Assembly (NCBI GenBank): GCA_029938715.1
Contig: JAOZUK010000031.1
Span: 1-35,401, forward strand
Reading direction: 5' to 3'
Length of the DNA: 35,401 bases
Origin: Bacteroidales bacterium
GTDB lineage: Bacteria; Bacteroidota; Bacteroidia; Bacteroidales; GCA-2748055
Of this stretch, positions 17,319 to 26,385 are shown one piece after another. The notes below the pieces were generated by a model. It worked only from the letters and a program-made list of their open reading frames with translations, had not been told where the DNA came from and ran no database searches. Within the stretch, counting starts at the first letter, position 1, and each line of letters opens with the position of its first letter. Position numbers and translations under genes: made by a program.

Positions 17319-20300
17319 TTACTGGTTCTTATATATTTTATTTAAATCATCCGCATTACGGTCCTCCCGTTCAGGTGCAGGGGTCATCTTTGGCGGATTG
17401 GTTTTTAGTAATTCCATTACCTCTTCCACCACACGTTCGATCTGTGGATCACGTCCCTGAAGCAGGATGTTGGGATCATCCCAAACTTCGATGTCGGGGG
17501 CCACTCCTTCACCTTCCCAGAACCAGTGTCCGTCGTTGTCGTACAGTCGGGCCCCGGGCAAGGTAATTCCTCCGCCGTCGATCAGCTGATGACCGGTGGC
17601 AGGTCCCACCAGGATTCCCAGCGTGCGTTCCCCAACAATGGGTCCGGCTTCCAACTCCTGGAAGGCCCAGGGCAAGCCGTCCCCACCTGATCCGGCCCAT
17701 CCGTTTATGAGCATACCCATGGGACCGGTATTGGTTTTGATAGGTTGAGTATGATCCTTTCCATGACGCCAGTGAAGGTTGTAAACCACCGGGCGTTGTA
17801 GCAGTTCAAGGAATCGGTCCGCAAGCGCTCCCCCCCCGTTGAATCGTTCGTCGATGATAAAGCCCTGCTTGTCCAACTGACCATAGAACATATTTACCAG
17901 TTCGCGCTGTCCGCGCCTTCCAGTATTCGACATATAGATATATCCCAGGTTGCCGTCAGACAGCTTATCCACCATTTTTCGGTTGTCCTCGATCCACTCC
18001 AGGTATCTCAGGTTGATCTCTTCGTTAGGGGATAAACATTTTACCACCAACTGTTTTGCATCTTCCTTATTGCCCGATTCACTGGTGGTCAGCGAAACGG
18101 TCTTGCCCGAAAGGCCTTCAAAATTTGCATAGGGATCTTTTTCAGGATCCAGAGATACCCCATTGACCGAATGGATGTAATCACCGGCTTTCACTTTAAC
18201 ACCCGGCTTGTCAAATGGACTTCGCACCTCAGTATCCCAGACGGCAGGTTTAACAATTCTCTTGATCTGGTAACCCTTATCGGTAAGTTGCCAGTCAATT
18301 CCCAGGAATCCGGTGGACTTCCTTTGAACCTGCTCCACATCTCCACCAAAGGTATAAGTATGTCCGGCACTCAGCTCGGCCTGCATATTTGACTGGAGGT
18401 TGGACACATCCAACCGCGATCGGGCATCCTTCAATAGGGAACCGTACTGCTCCTTCAATCCTGCCCAATTCACCCCATGCATCTGGGGATCATAGAAAAA
18501 ATCCCTGTACCGGCGCCAGGTATCATTAAAAATCTGCTCCCACTCCTCCCGGGGGACAAGGTCCATCACCAGGTCACTGGTGGGAATGGGTTTGTCCACT
18601 TTCTGGCTTTCCTCCGGTTTGATGATTCCATATTTGCCTTTCACATTAACCAGAAGCATTTCTCCATCGGCAGTCAGGTTTACCCCATTCACATCTGTAA
18701 TCATGGTTTTCTCTTCCCGCTTCTCAAGGTCATAATAGACCAGCGATCTGGACTTGGATTCTGATCCTGTATTGGGGCTCCTTAAATATACCACCTTGCC
18801 CTTAAAAGAGGCCAGCCAGCTCATATTTCCGGCCTTGGGAGGCAGAATATCAATCCGCGACTCCAGGCCTTTCAGATCTATCTTTACCTCTATCTTTTCA
18901 TCTTCGGATTTCTCTTCTGAGTCCTCCTTAGCATCTTTCTTTGAATCCTTTTTATCCTCTTTCTCGGTATCCTCCTTTGGCTCCTTTTTCTCCTCCGAAT
19001 CGTCAGTTTTCTTTACCTCATCATTTTTAGGATTCAACAAGGAAGGTGTATCAGCGGTGAGGGAGATTACTGCCAGCTGGGTAGAGTTGGGATAGACCCA
19101 TGTACCGTCGCCCATATCTGAGTAGGTGGCACTCATGTTCCTGTTGGTAAGGTAGTATAGGTATTTTCCATCCACACTGAACAGGGGCCGTGAATCGTCG
19201 TAAAATCCACTGGTGGCCTGATGCAGGCTGGAGCCTTCCATGCTATATAGAAAGAGGGCATTGTTCGAGTTGTCGAGGCCCAGGCTGAAAGCCAGCCATT
19301 TGGAATCAGGCGACCAGGCAATGGGGTAGGAGTACCTGCTTCCGTGTCCCAGGTTCCACTGCGATTTGGCAACCACGGTGGTCGACTTGGTTTCAATGTC
19401 AATTATCGATATATCATTGGTTTCATCGATGAAACTTAACTTCTTGCTATCGGGCGACCAGTATATCTGATATCCAAATCCTTTGGTCCGGCTGGTAAGT
19501 TGTACCGGAGGCTCGGCGTTATTCCCCTGCAGATAGATCTGGTATTCACCGGAAGCATCGCTCCAGTAGGCAATCTGGCTGCCATCGGGCGACCAGGCAG
19601 GCATCATATCGAAGGCTCCGCTGGACCTGGTCAGATTCAACACATAACCCTCCTTAACCGGTACATTAAATAGCTCACCCCGTGCTTCAAAAACAATCCG
19701 CTTTCCTTCGGGAGAGGCTGACATATTTCGGATGTTCTTGCTCACATTTACACTCCTGGGAATCTCCAGCGAGAGGTCACTGATTACATTCACCTGAACT
19801 GGCTTATAATCCATTGTGGTCGCATCCATCAGGTAGAGGCTCCCTCCGGCTTCAAAAACAAGCTCCTTAGAACCGGCTGAGAGGAAGGAGATATCGAAAT
19901 CCTTCAGAAAGGTGATCTGTGAGGCCTTCTTCTGTTTTGTATCATACACCCAAACATTGTGTCGCATCTGCTCTCCCTGGTCGGAGAGGAAGAAGATCTG
20001 ATCTCCCACCCAGGCAGGCTTGCCATCGGTGGCCGTATTATTTGTAATATTTTCAGCGTGATCTTTCTCCAGGTCATAGACCAGGATATCGGAGGTCAAT
20101 CCTCCCCGGTATCTTTTGAAAGGATAGTTTTCCGTGATTTTTGTAATGTAGGCCAGTGACTTCCCATCGGGAGCAAAGCTGGCCAGCTCACCGTAAGGAA
20201 TAGTCAGTTTTTCAGGCATTCCTCCATCCTTATCCACAAGGTAAAACTGGGAATAGGACTGTCGGCCACTCTCCCTTCGCGATGCAAATAGTATACGCTC

Positions 20301-20651
20301 TCCATCCGGGTGCCACTCCACCATGCGATCGGAATGGGACTGGTAGGTTAGTCTGGTGGGAACGCCTCCAGTGGCAGGCATCACATATACATCCTGGTTC
20401 CCATTGTAACTGGCCGTATAGGCAATGGAACTTCCATCGGGAGAGAATCTGGGCCATGATTCTTCTCCGGGTGAGTGGGTTAGCTGAAGGGCCGTACCAC
20501 CCTCTTTGGAGGTGACCCAGATGTCGCCCCCGTACACAAATGTGATGTTGTTGTCAGAGACATCCATGTAACGCATCAGTTTGGCACTGATCTGTCCGAA
20601 TGTGATCTGACCTGTTATTGCCATGGCCAGGATTAAAGCTGTTCTTTTCAT
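17319..20651 (-). CDS. Tricorn-like S41 peptidase
   Basis: An 1110-residue exported protease (signal peptide about 1-20). The N-terminal half has PD40/WD40-type propeller repeats ('FSPDG', 'WSPDGSQIAYWS', 'WSPDSKKLSFID'). A very acidic Lys/Glu/Asp linker is at about residues 543-585 (18896-19024). Then come a C1 helical region, a PDZ domain (about KPGVKVKAGDYIHSVNGVSL) and a tail-specific S41 catalytic domain. The likely nucleophile is Ser about 988 in NGWAGSGGDGLP, with IDERFNGGG before it. Archaeal Tricorn trims proteasome peptides; Bacteroidota homologues are periplasmic or surface peptidases. The start was chosen at 20651 because MKRTALILAMAITGQ is a clear signal peptide; the open frame continues 61 codons upstream to 20834 without protein-like character. 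Divergent to the Rieske-GOGAT gene. Confidence 0.92.
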   Translation of the reverse strand: MKRTALILAMAITGQITFGQISAKLMRYMDVSDNNITFVYGGDIWVTSKEGGTALQLTHSPGEESWPRFSPDGSSIAYTASYNGNQDVYVMPATGGVPTRLTYQSHSDRMVEWHPDGERILFASRRESGRQSYSQFYLVDKDGGMPEKLTIPYGELASFAPDGKSLAYITKITENYPFKRYRGGLTSDILVYDLEKDHAENITNNTATDGKPAWVGDQIFFLSDQGEQMRHNVWVYDTKQKKASQITFLKDFDISFLSAGSKELVFEAGGSLYLMDATTMDYKPVQVNVISDLSLEIPRSVNVSKNIRNMSASPEGKRIVFEARGELFNVPVKEGYVLNLTRSSGAFDMMPAWSPDGSQIAYWSDASGEYQIYLQGNNAEPPVQLTSRTKGFGYQIYWSPDSKKLSFIDETNDISIIDIETKSTTVVAKSQWNLGHGSRYSYPIAWSPDSKWLAFSLGLDNSNNALFLYSMEGSSLHQATSGFYDDSRPLFSVDGKYLYYLTNRNMSATYSDMGDGTWVYPNSTQLAVISLTADTPSLLNPKNDEVKKTDDSEEKKEPKEDTEKEDKKDSKKDAKEDSEEKSEDEKIEVKIDLKGLESRIDILPPKAGNMSWLASFKGKVVYLRSPNTGSESKSRSLVYYDLEKREEKTMITDVNGVNLTADGEMLLVNVKGKYGIIKPEESQKVDKPIPTSDLVMDLVPREEWEQIFNDTWRRYRDFFYDPQMHGVNWAGLKEQYGSLLKDARSRLDVSNLQSNMQAELSAGHTYTFGGDVEQVQRKSTGFLGIDWQLTDKGYQIKRIVKPAVWDTEVRSPFDKPGVKVKAGDYIHSVNGVSLDPEKDPYANFEGLSGKTVSLTTSESGNKEDAKQLVVKCLSPNEEINLRYLEWIEDNRKMVDKLSDGNLGYIYMSNTGRRGQRELVNMFYGQLDKQGFIIDERFNGGGALADRFLELLQRPVVYNLHWRHGKDHTQPIKTNTGPMGMLINGWAGSGGDGLPWAFQELEAGPIVGERTLGILVGPATGHQLIDGGGITLPGARLYDNDGHWFWEGEGVAPDIEVWDDPNILLQGRDPQIERVVEEVMELLKTNPPKMTPAPEREDRNADDLNKIYKNQ

Positions 20652-20805
20652 AGGATAGGCGTTTGATTGAAAACGATATAAATGTAATAAAATAGTAAAG
20701 CATCCGGGTAAGCATTTATTTTGTAAGGAAGAGGGCTTAAGATGGACTGAAGAGTGAGAACAAATTACCACAGTGCTTGTTCCCAGAGTAGTATTCATCT
20801 TCAAT

Positions 20806-20824
20806 GCCCTTGTGTGATAAGGGC
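20806..20824 (+). promoter_or_regulatory. Small hairpin in the leader of the Rieske-GOGAT gene
   Basis: GCCCTT (20806-20811) and AAGGGC (20819-20824) form a perfect 6-bp stem with a 7-nt loop, ending 27 nt before the ATG at 20852. No T tract follows, so it is not a standard terminator. It could be an operator or a leader structure; chance is possible. Confidence 0.25.
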
Positions 20825-20851
20825 TCTGATTCATATTAATACTTGTAGAAC

Positions 20852-22459
20852 ATGAATAAATTTGAACTCTGTAAATTTTCAGAATTGGAAGACCGCCAAC
20901 CCAGGCATGCTATGGTAGAAGATCTGGATCTGGTCATCATCAGGTATGACAATCACGTATCTGTTCTATATGGTCGCTGCCTCCATCGGGGAGCTTTAAT
21001 GGCAGATGGACATATTGAAGGGGAGAATCTCATATGTGGAGTTCACGGTTGGGATTATCGTTACGATACCGGTGTATCTGAGTATAACAACAAAGAAGTG
21101 CTCCATAAATTTTCCACCCTGGTTGAAGAGGATGTGCTCATTATTGATCTTGATGAAATTCAATCTTTTCTTAAAGAGTATCCCCAACCGTTTAACAGGA
21201 AGAGCTACCTGGGTTCATATGCCGACACCCACCCCGAAGAGACCGAACCCTACACAGGATATATTTCCGAATTGGCTAAGAATGGTCTTAAAAATATAGG
21301 TCACCACGGTTTTACTGAAGCCATGGGGGTGGATCGAAATACGCTTCCCAAATGGGAAGAGATCCAGTTTTTACCGGCCCAATTAGCCAGGCGCCCTCTG
21401 CCTGATCATGTAAATGTCTCCACAAAGGTCGTTATTGGCAAGAACGCACAAAAACCCCTGGAACTAAACATGCCCGTCTTTGTGTCGGACATGAGTTTTG
21501 GGGCTTTATCCAGGGAAGCAAAAATAGCCCTGGCGAAAGGAGCAGAGATGGCGGGCACAGGAATTGCAAGCGGTGAGGGTGGAATGTTGCCTGAAGAACA
21601 GGAGAATAACTCCCGCTATTTTTACGAGCTGGCTTCGGGAAAATTTGGATTCTCCTGGGAGAAGGTTCAAAAAGCCCAGGCATTTCACTTTAAGGGCGGA
21701 CAGGGAGCAAAGACGGGTACGGGTGGGCATCTGCCTGGCAATAAGGTAACAAAAGAGATTGCTGAAGTAAGGGGACTTGAGGAGGGAAGTGCGGCCATCA
21801 GTCCGGCTGCATTTCCTGATTTAATAACACCAAAAGACTTTGCTGATTTTGCCAATAAAGTGCGGGAGAAAACAGGGGGCATTCCGGTTGGATTTAAGAT
21901 TGCGGCATCACATATTGAGCAGGACATTGATTTTGCAATTGAAGCGGGTGCTGATTATATCATCCTCGACGGACGGGGAGGAGGAACGGGAGCCGCGCCT
22001 GCCATTTTAAGGAATAACATCAATGTTCCAACCATTCCAGCCCTGGCCAGAGCCCGAAGGCACCTGGATCAAAAAGGGAAAAAAGAAGTGTCACTTATTA
22101 TCACCGGCGGATTACGTATTGCTGATGATTTTGTAAAAGCTCTGATGTTGGGTGCAGACGCTGTTGCCGTTTCAAACTCTGCCCTTCAGGCCATTGGTTG
22201 TCTGGGAATGCGAGCCTGTAACACCAACAATTGTCCGGTGGGTATTGCCACACAAAAGGAGGAACTCAGGCAGCGAATTATCATTGAAAGCTCAGCCAGA
22301 CAGCTTAGTAATTTTCTAAACGCCACTTCTGAATTGATGCAGGTTGTGGCCAGGTCCTGCGGGTATGGTGATATGAACCAATTTAATCCGGATGATCTGG
22401 TGACCCTTAACCATGACATTCATCTCCTCACCGGAATGGCATACGCCGGGCTCTCTTAA
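20852..22459 (+). CDS. Rieske domain fused to GOGAT-like FMN glutamate synthase
   Basis: A 535-residue cytosolic two-part redox enzyme. Residues about 1-105 are a Rieske [2Fe-2S] ferredoxin-like domain with ligands C43-x-H45 (GRCLHRGA) and C62-x2-H65 (ICGVHGWDY). Residues about 150-535 are the FMN/[3Fe-4S] synthase domain of glutamate synthase: FVSDMSFGALS (210-220), SGEGGM (240-245), FHFKGGQGAKTG (279-290), ILDGRGGGTGAAP (371-383), and the cluster cysteines C450-x5-C456-x4-C461 in CLGMRACNTNNCPVG. The class II glutaminase domain of classical GltB is absent, so ammonia or another amine would have to be supplied. Relatives include archaeal-type glutamate synthases and the MgsC subunit of N-methylglutamate synthase. 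It diverges from the Tricorn-like gene and precedes Gfo/Idh and lysine-dehydrogenase-like genes. The physiological reaction is uncertain. Confidence 0.93.
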   Translation: MNKFELCKFSELEDRQPRHAMVEDLDLVIIRYDNHVSVLYGRCLHRGALMADGHIEGENLICGVHGWDYRYDTGVSEYNNKEVLHKFSTLVEEDVLIIDLDEIQSFLKEYPQPFNRKSYLGSYADTHPEETEPYTGYISELAKNGLKNIGHHGFTEAMGVDRNTLPKWEEIQFLPAQLARRPLPDHVNVSTKVVIGKNAQKPLELNMPVFVSDMSFGALSREAKIALAKGAEMAGTGIASGEGGMLPEEQENNSRYFYELASGKFGFSWEKVQKAQAFHFKGGQGAKTGTGGHLPGNKVTKEIAEVRGLEEGSAAISPAAFPDLITPKDFADFANKVREKTGGIPVGFKIAASHIEQDIDFAIEAGADYIILDGRGGGTGAAPAILRNNINVPTIPALARARRHLDQKGKKEVSLIITGGLRIADDFVKALMLGADAVAVSNSALQAIGCLGMRACNTNNCPVGIATQKEELRQRIIIESSARQLSNFLNATSELMQVVARSCGYGDMNQFNPDDLVTLNHDIHLLTGMAYAGLS

Positions 22460-22489
22460 ATGTACCTCATATCTGCTTTTTCGAATGCA

Positions 22490-22517
22490 TTAAATTCTTA
22501 AATTGCGTAGAATTTAA
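22490..22517. promoter_or_regulatory. Inverted repeat between the Rieske-GOGAT and Gfo/Idh genes
   Basis: TTAAATTC (22490-22497) and GAATTTAA (22510-22517) form a perfect 8-bp inverted repeat with a 12-nt spacer in the 106-nt gap. It is AT-rich and lacks a T tract, so an operator is more likely than a terminator. Significance is uncertain. Confidence 0.3.
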
Positions 22518-22565
22518 ATCAACCGACTATCATATAACCTAAACGACCATTCAAATAAACTTACC

Positions 22566-23870
22566 ATGATCCAAAAACAATCCCGACGTACCTTTATCAG
22601 ACAGACCCTTGTGGGAACAGCAGGTATTGCTGCGCTGCCGCTATTTCAAAGTTTTAAAGCCGGAGCAAATGACACCATCAGAATTGGAATCATCGGGCTC
22701 GGACAGCAAGCCATGAATCTGATGCATGGATTTAGCAGGATTCCCGGAATAGAGATCGTAGCCGGGGCTGATGTGTACGGAATTAAACGGGAACGTTTTC
22801 AGAAGCGGATGAAGGATTTTTACCAGGAAAAAGGAGTAACGGTTGAGGTAAAAACCTACAAGAACTATCAGGAAATACTAGACAGAAAAGATATCGATGC
22901 GGTGGTGATAGCTACGCCTGACCACTGGCATGCACTGATGGCCATTGATGCTTGCGAAGCTGGGAAGGATATTTACCTGGAGAAGCCCCTCACATTTACT
23001 TTGAAGGAGAGTCTGGCGGTGGTGAAAGCCGTTCGGGATAACAATGTGATTCTGGCTGTTGGAAGCCAGCAGAGATCCGACCACAATTTCCAACAGGCGG
23101 TACAATTGGTCAGGAAGAGCGCCATTGGAGAGTTGAAGCATATTGATGCCTATGTGGGGCGGGCTCCACAACCCTACAACTTACCTGAAGAGGTGATTCC
23201 CGCCGACCTGGATTGGAACCAGTGGCTGGGCCCACTTCCATCCCTGCACTATAACTCAAGGTTGAATCCCCCCGTTTCAATTGATCCCCCCTTAAATGAG
23301 AAATACTGGGCCGAATGGCGCTATTTCAAAGAGACCGGAGGAGGCTTTACCTGTGACTGGGGAGCCCATAACTTTGATATCGGGCAATGGGGTCTGGACA
23401 TGGACAGAGGCGGACCCGTAAAGATCATTCCTGCAGGCTATATTGAGACAGATCACCTGACCTATATTTATGAGAACGGGGTGACCATGAGCAACAAGCC
23501 ATGGGATGAAGGAAAACAACGTGGAATTAAATTCTGGGGCGCAGATGGTTGGATAGAGGTTTGGCGTGGGGGAATAAAAGCCTCAGAGAGCTCCCTGCTT
23601 TCTGATGGATCGGATGATAAAAATAAAGGACTGCTCTATGAATCGGGTACCGGACACCTGGATAATTTTGTGGAGTCGGTGCGTGAAAGAAAGGAACCCA
23701 TCGCCAATGTGGAGACAGGACAACGTACCTGTGCCACCTGTATTTTAGGAAATATCGCCACCGAACTGGGAAGACCGGTAAGCTGGAATCCCGAGAAGCA
23801 ATACTTTGTGAATGATCCGGAGGCTGAAGCCCATTATCACAGAGAATACAGGGTGGGGTATAAATTGTAA
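22566..23870 (+). CDS. Gfo/Idh/MocA family oxidoreductase with Tat-type signal
   Basis: A 434-residue protein with a twin-arginine signal (QSRRTFIRQTLVGTAGIAALP, about 5-25), indicating periplasmic location. The Rossmann fold is marked by RIGIIGLGQQA (about 39-49), IATPDHWHALMAI, and the catalytic-type lysine in YLEKPL. CDWGAHNFDIGQWGL near residue 275 is the C-terminal-domain motif of the Bacteroidota exported branch. It is a paralogue, not a copy, of the gene at 9316-10704; the two differ throughout. The lysine-dehydrogenase-like gene follows after 11 nt and is probably co-transcribed. Substrate unknown: family members act on sugars, inositols and glycosides, or as glycosidases using bound NAD. 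A link to amino-acid metabolism would be unusual. Confidence 0.93.
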   Translation: MIQKQSRRTFIRQTLVGTAGIAALPLFQSFKAGANDTIRIGIIGLGQQAMNLMHGFSRIPGIEIVAGADVYGIKRERFQKRMKDFYQEKGVTVEVKTYKNYQEILDRKDIDAVVIATPDHWHALMAIDACEAGKDIYLEKPLTFTLKESLAVVKAVRDNNVILAVGSQQRSDHNFQQAVQLVRKSAIGELKHIDAYVGRAPQPYNLPEEVIPADLDWNQWLGPLPSLHYNSRLNPPVSIDPPLNEKYWAEWRYFKETGGGFTCDWGAHNFDIGQWGLDMDRGGPVKIIPAGYIETDHLTYIYENGVTMSNKPWDEGKQRGIKFWGADGWIEVWRGGIKASESSLLSDGSDDKNKGLLYESGTGHLDNFVESVRERKEPIANVETGQRTCATCILGNIATELGRPVSWNPEKQYFVNDPEAEAHYHREYRVGYKL

Positions 23871-23881
23871 ATTTTATTGAT

Positions 23882-25021
23882 ATGAGTAATGTTATTGTAC
23901 TGGGTGCCGGAATGGTAGGTAGTGCCATGGCCATTGATATGGCAAAAAAACACGAGGTAACCCTGACCGATTTAAGTCAGGATGTCCTGGACAGAGTAAA
24001 GCAGAGATGTGATAATTTATCCATCCAACTGTTGGATGCTACGGATAAGAATAAGCTGCAATCCACCATAAAGAAGTTTAACCTGGTGATCAATGCAGTG
24101 CCTGGTTTTCTGGGTTTTGAAACGTTGAGAGCTATCATCGAGGCTGGAATGAATGTCATTGACATTGCCTTTTTTCCTGAAAACTCACTGGAGCTGGATG
24201 CTCTGGCCAAAGAGCACAACGTTACAGCAATCGTCGACTGTGGGGTGGCCCCCGGAATGGATAATGTGATCCTTGGTTACTACAACGAAATCATGAAACT
24301 TACCAATTTTGAGTGCCTGGTGGGAGGTTTACCAAAAGTTAAGAAGTGGCCATTCTGCTACAAGGCACCCTTCTCTCCCATTGATGTCATTGAGGAGTAT
24401 ACACGTCCAGCCAGGTATGTGGAGAATGGGAAAGAGATCGTCAGGGAGCCTTTAACCGATTGCGAGTATGTGGAGTTTGATAAGGTAGGCACCCTGGAAT
24501 CGTTTAACTCAGATGGATTAAGGTCCATTATCTACACCATGCCCCATATTTCCAATATGAAGGAGAAAACATTGAGGTATCCCGGGCATGTGGAGTATGT
24601 AAGGGTTTTAAAAGAGAGTGGCTTTTTTGATGAGGAGAAAATTGAAGTGGATGGAAAATTGATCTCTCCGCTTGATTTCACCAGCAAGATTCTGTTTAAT
24701 GAATGGAAGCTGGAAGAGACCGAAGAGGAGATTACCGTACTGAGGGTTACTTTGAAAGGAGAAAATGCTGCCGGCCAGAAAGAGGAAGTTGTTTATAGCA
24801 TGCATGATGAATACAATCCCGGGACCGGGACCTCTTCCATGGCACGTACCACTGGTTATACCGCCACTGCAGCAGCCAACCTGTTTCTGGATGGATTGTT
24901 CTCCGAAAAAGGAGTGTTCCCACCCGAGCTGGTTGGAAAATACAAAGTCTGTTTCGATTACTTTTTAAGCTACCTGGAGGATAGAGACATTCATTATGTA
25001 AAGAGTTCCCGGTTGATATAG
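23882..25021 (+). CDS. Lysine 6-dehydrogenase / saccharopine dehydrogenase-like protein
   Basis: A 379-residue NAD(P)-dependent enzyme. The N-terminal Rossmann motif is VIVLGAGMVGSAMA (4-17). DCGVAPGMDN (about 119-128), the Glu-Ser-Phe segment before SDGLRS, RYPGHVEYV, and SSMARTTGYTATAAANL followed by KGVFPPE match the Geobacillus-type L-lysine 6-dehydrogenase as I remember it. The length (about 380) also fits. That enzyme converts lysine to allysine (2-aminoadipate semialdehyde) plus NH3 and NADH. Saccharopine dehydrogenase is a close alternative in the same superfamily. It follows the Gfo/Idh gene by 11 nt and converges with the APC permease gene across 14 nt. A lysine or lysine-derivative catabolic role is suggested by the family and the permease but not proved. 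Confidence 0.82.
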   Translation: MSNVIVLGAGMVGSAMAIDMAKKHEVTLTDLSQDVLDRVKQRCDNLSIQLLDATDKNKLQSTIKKFNLVINAVPGFLGFETLRAIIEAGMNVIDIAFFPENSLELDALAKEHNVTAIVDCGVAPGMDNVILGYYNEIMKLTNFECLVGGLPKVKKWPFCYKAPFSPIDVIEEYTRPARYVENGKEIVREPLTDCEYVEFDKVGTLESFNSDGLRSIIYTMPHISNMKEKTLRYPGHVEYVRVLKESGFFDEEKIEVDGKLISPLDFTSKILFNEWKLEETEEEITVLRVTLKGENAAGQKEEVVYSMHDEYNPGTGTSSMARTTGYTATAAANLFLDGLFSEKGVFPPELVGKYKVCFDYFLSYLEDRDIHYVKSSRLI

Positions 25022-25045
25022 CCGGGAGCCCGGCTCTAACTTTTT
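25020..25045 (+). terminator. Compact intrinsic terminator between convergent genes
   Basis: AGCCGGG (25020-25026) and CCCGGCT (25029-25035) form a GC-rich inverted repeat, effectively a 6-bp stem with a 4-nt loop. On the plus strand it is followed after 5 nt by TTTTT (25041-25045). It overlaps the stop codon of the lysine-dehydrogenase-like gene. No T tract is seen for the opposite direction. Confidence 0.55.
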
Positions 25046-26385
25046 CGTCCGCTGTACCTGAGGTAAACATAGATGGGAACCCCTGCTGTTAACAGGATGG
25101 CTCCCCAGATTAGTACTTCAGATTCCAGTCCGGTAATGGCCCATAGAGAATAGAGAAATGCGGGGATGGAGATAAGTGAGGCTGCTATAAGCCTCTTTCT
25201 GTTGAACTCTCTCTTTTTTCTTAAATAGAGTGCTATTTCGGAAAGGGAGGAGAATAGGTAGGGCAACAGGCAACTGAGGGTGGAGAGCATAATGATAAAC
25301 GAAAACATCTTTACCAAACCCCTGGTAAAGTTTAGGCTCACCAGTGCAGAGGCAAGCACACTGGCTATCACAATTCCAATCACGGGTATACCTTTCCCGG
25401 AGATCTTATTAAAGGCTGGTGGAAATAGTTTATCCCTGGCAGCAGCCATGGGGAGTTGACCCTGAAGCAGGATCCAGCCATTCAAAGCTCCAAAGCAGGC
25501 AATGGCTGCTCCGATGGCGATGAGGACTGAGGCCCAATCTCCCCATATTTTTTGTGCAGCATCAGCAAAGGGAGCTGCTGAATTTTGAAGCTCAGCCGGT
25601 GCCAGGATTCCCATAACCCCTACTGTACTCGAGATGTAGAGCAGGGCTGCAGTTATAATTCCTGCAATGGTAGCCCTGGGAATGGTCTTTGTTGGGTTTT
25701 TTATATTGTCGGATGGAATGGTGGCTGACTCCAGGCCAAGAAATGCCCACAATGCCAATGCAGCAGTGGCAGTAATGGCGTCGAAATTGCTCTCCCCACT
25801 TAAATTGAATGGGGTGAAATGAGCCTTGTTAAAGTAGAAAAATCCAAAGGTTCCAAGAACCAGCAATGGTAGAATTTTAAGCACAGTGGTGATGAGCTGT
25901 ACCATCCCCACCTTTTTGATGCTTTTGGTGTTGATGAAGGTAAAGAGCCAGATGGCGCCAATGGCCACACTTGCTGAAAGGATTTGGTTCTCTTTTAGTG
26001 CAGGTATAAAGAAAGACAGATAACCTACACCAGCTACAGCAATAGCCGCATTTCCCGCCCAGATGGAGATCCAGTAGCCCCAGGCCACCAGGAAACCTGC
26101 AAAATCTCCAAAACCTTCTCTCGAATAGGTATAGGGTCCTCCCGACTGGGTAAACATTTTACTAAGCCTTGAAAAAACGAGAGCAAGAAATATGCTACCA
26201 ACCACCGTATAGATCCAGCCAAAAATAGAGATACCTCCGTACAGGGCCAGGGCAGCCGGTAAGAGAAAGATCCCCGATCCGGTCATATTCCCCACCACCA
26301 GGGAGGTGCTCAGCCAGAAGCCAATTTTTCCTTTATTTTCAGATTTTTTGATTTTCAATGAAATCTTCTCCTTTTTTAACCACAT
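25036..26385 (-). CDS. APC-family amino acid permease
   Basis: A 449-residue inner-membrane transporter with about 12 hydrophobic segments. The helix 1 motif GNMTGSGIFLLPAAL (about 34-48) contains the GSGIF substrate-binding loop typical of APC permeases such as AdiC/PotE. SGGPYTYSREGFGDFAGFLVAWGYW follows in helix 3, and SATIPSDNIKNPTKTIPRA lies in the central region. Such carriers import amino acids or exchange them for amines. The frame opens at ATG 26385, overlapping the MttB-family gene by 47 nt. A TTG at 26358 preceded by AAGGAGA at good spacing gives MKIKKSENKGK and a shorter overlap, and may be the true start. Overlap with the methyltransferase gene implies coupled expression, so the cargo is probably that enzyme's substrate or product. 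Confidence 0.92.
   Translation of the reverse strand: MWLKKEKISLKIKKSENKGKIGFWLSTSLVVGNMTGSGIFLLPAALALYGGISIFGWIYTVVGSIFLALVFSRLSKMFTQSGGPYTYSREGFGDFAGFLVAWGYWISIWAGNAAIAVAGVGYLSFFIPALKENQILSASVAIGAIWLFTFINTKSIKKVGMVQLITTVLKILPLLVLGTFGFFYFNKAHFTPFNLSGESNFDAITATAALALWAFLGLESATIPSDNIKNPTKTIPRATIAGIITAALLYISSTVGVMGILAPAELQNSAAPFADAAQKIWGDWASVLIAIGAAIACFGALNGWILLQGQLPMAAARDKLFPPAFNKISGKGIPVIGIVIASVLASALVSLNFTRGLVKMFSFIIMLSTLSCLLPYLFSSLSEIALYLRKKREFNRKRLIAASLISIPAFLYSLWAITGLESEVLIWGAILLTAGVPIYVYLRYSGRKS

Noticed and set aside
20652-20834. 61-codon upstream extension of the Tricorn-like frame
   Set aside because: A clear signal peptide starts at 20651, and the extra residues are Cys/His/Ser-rich without family match.
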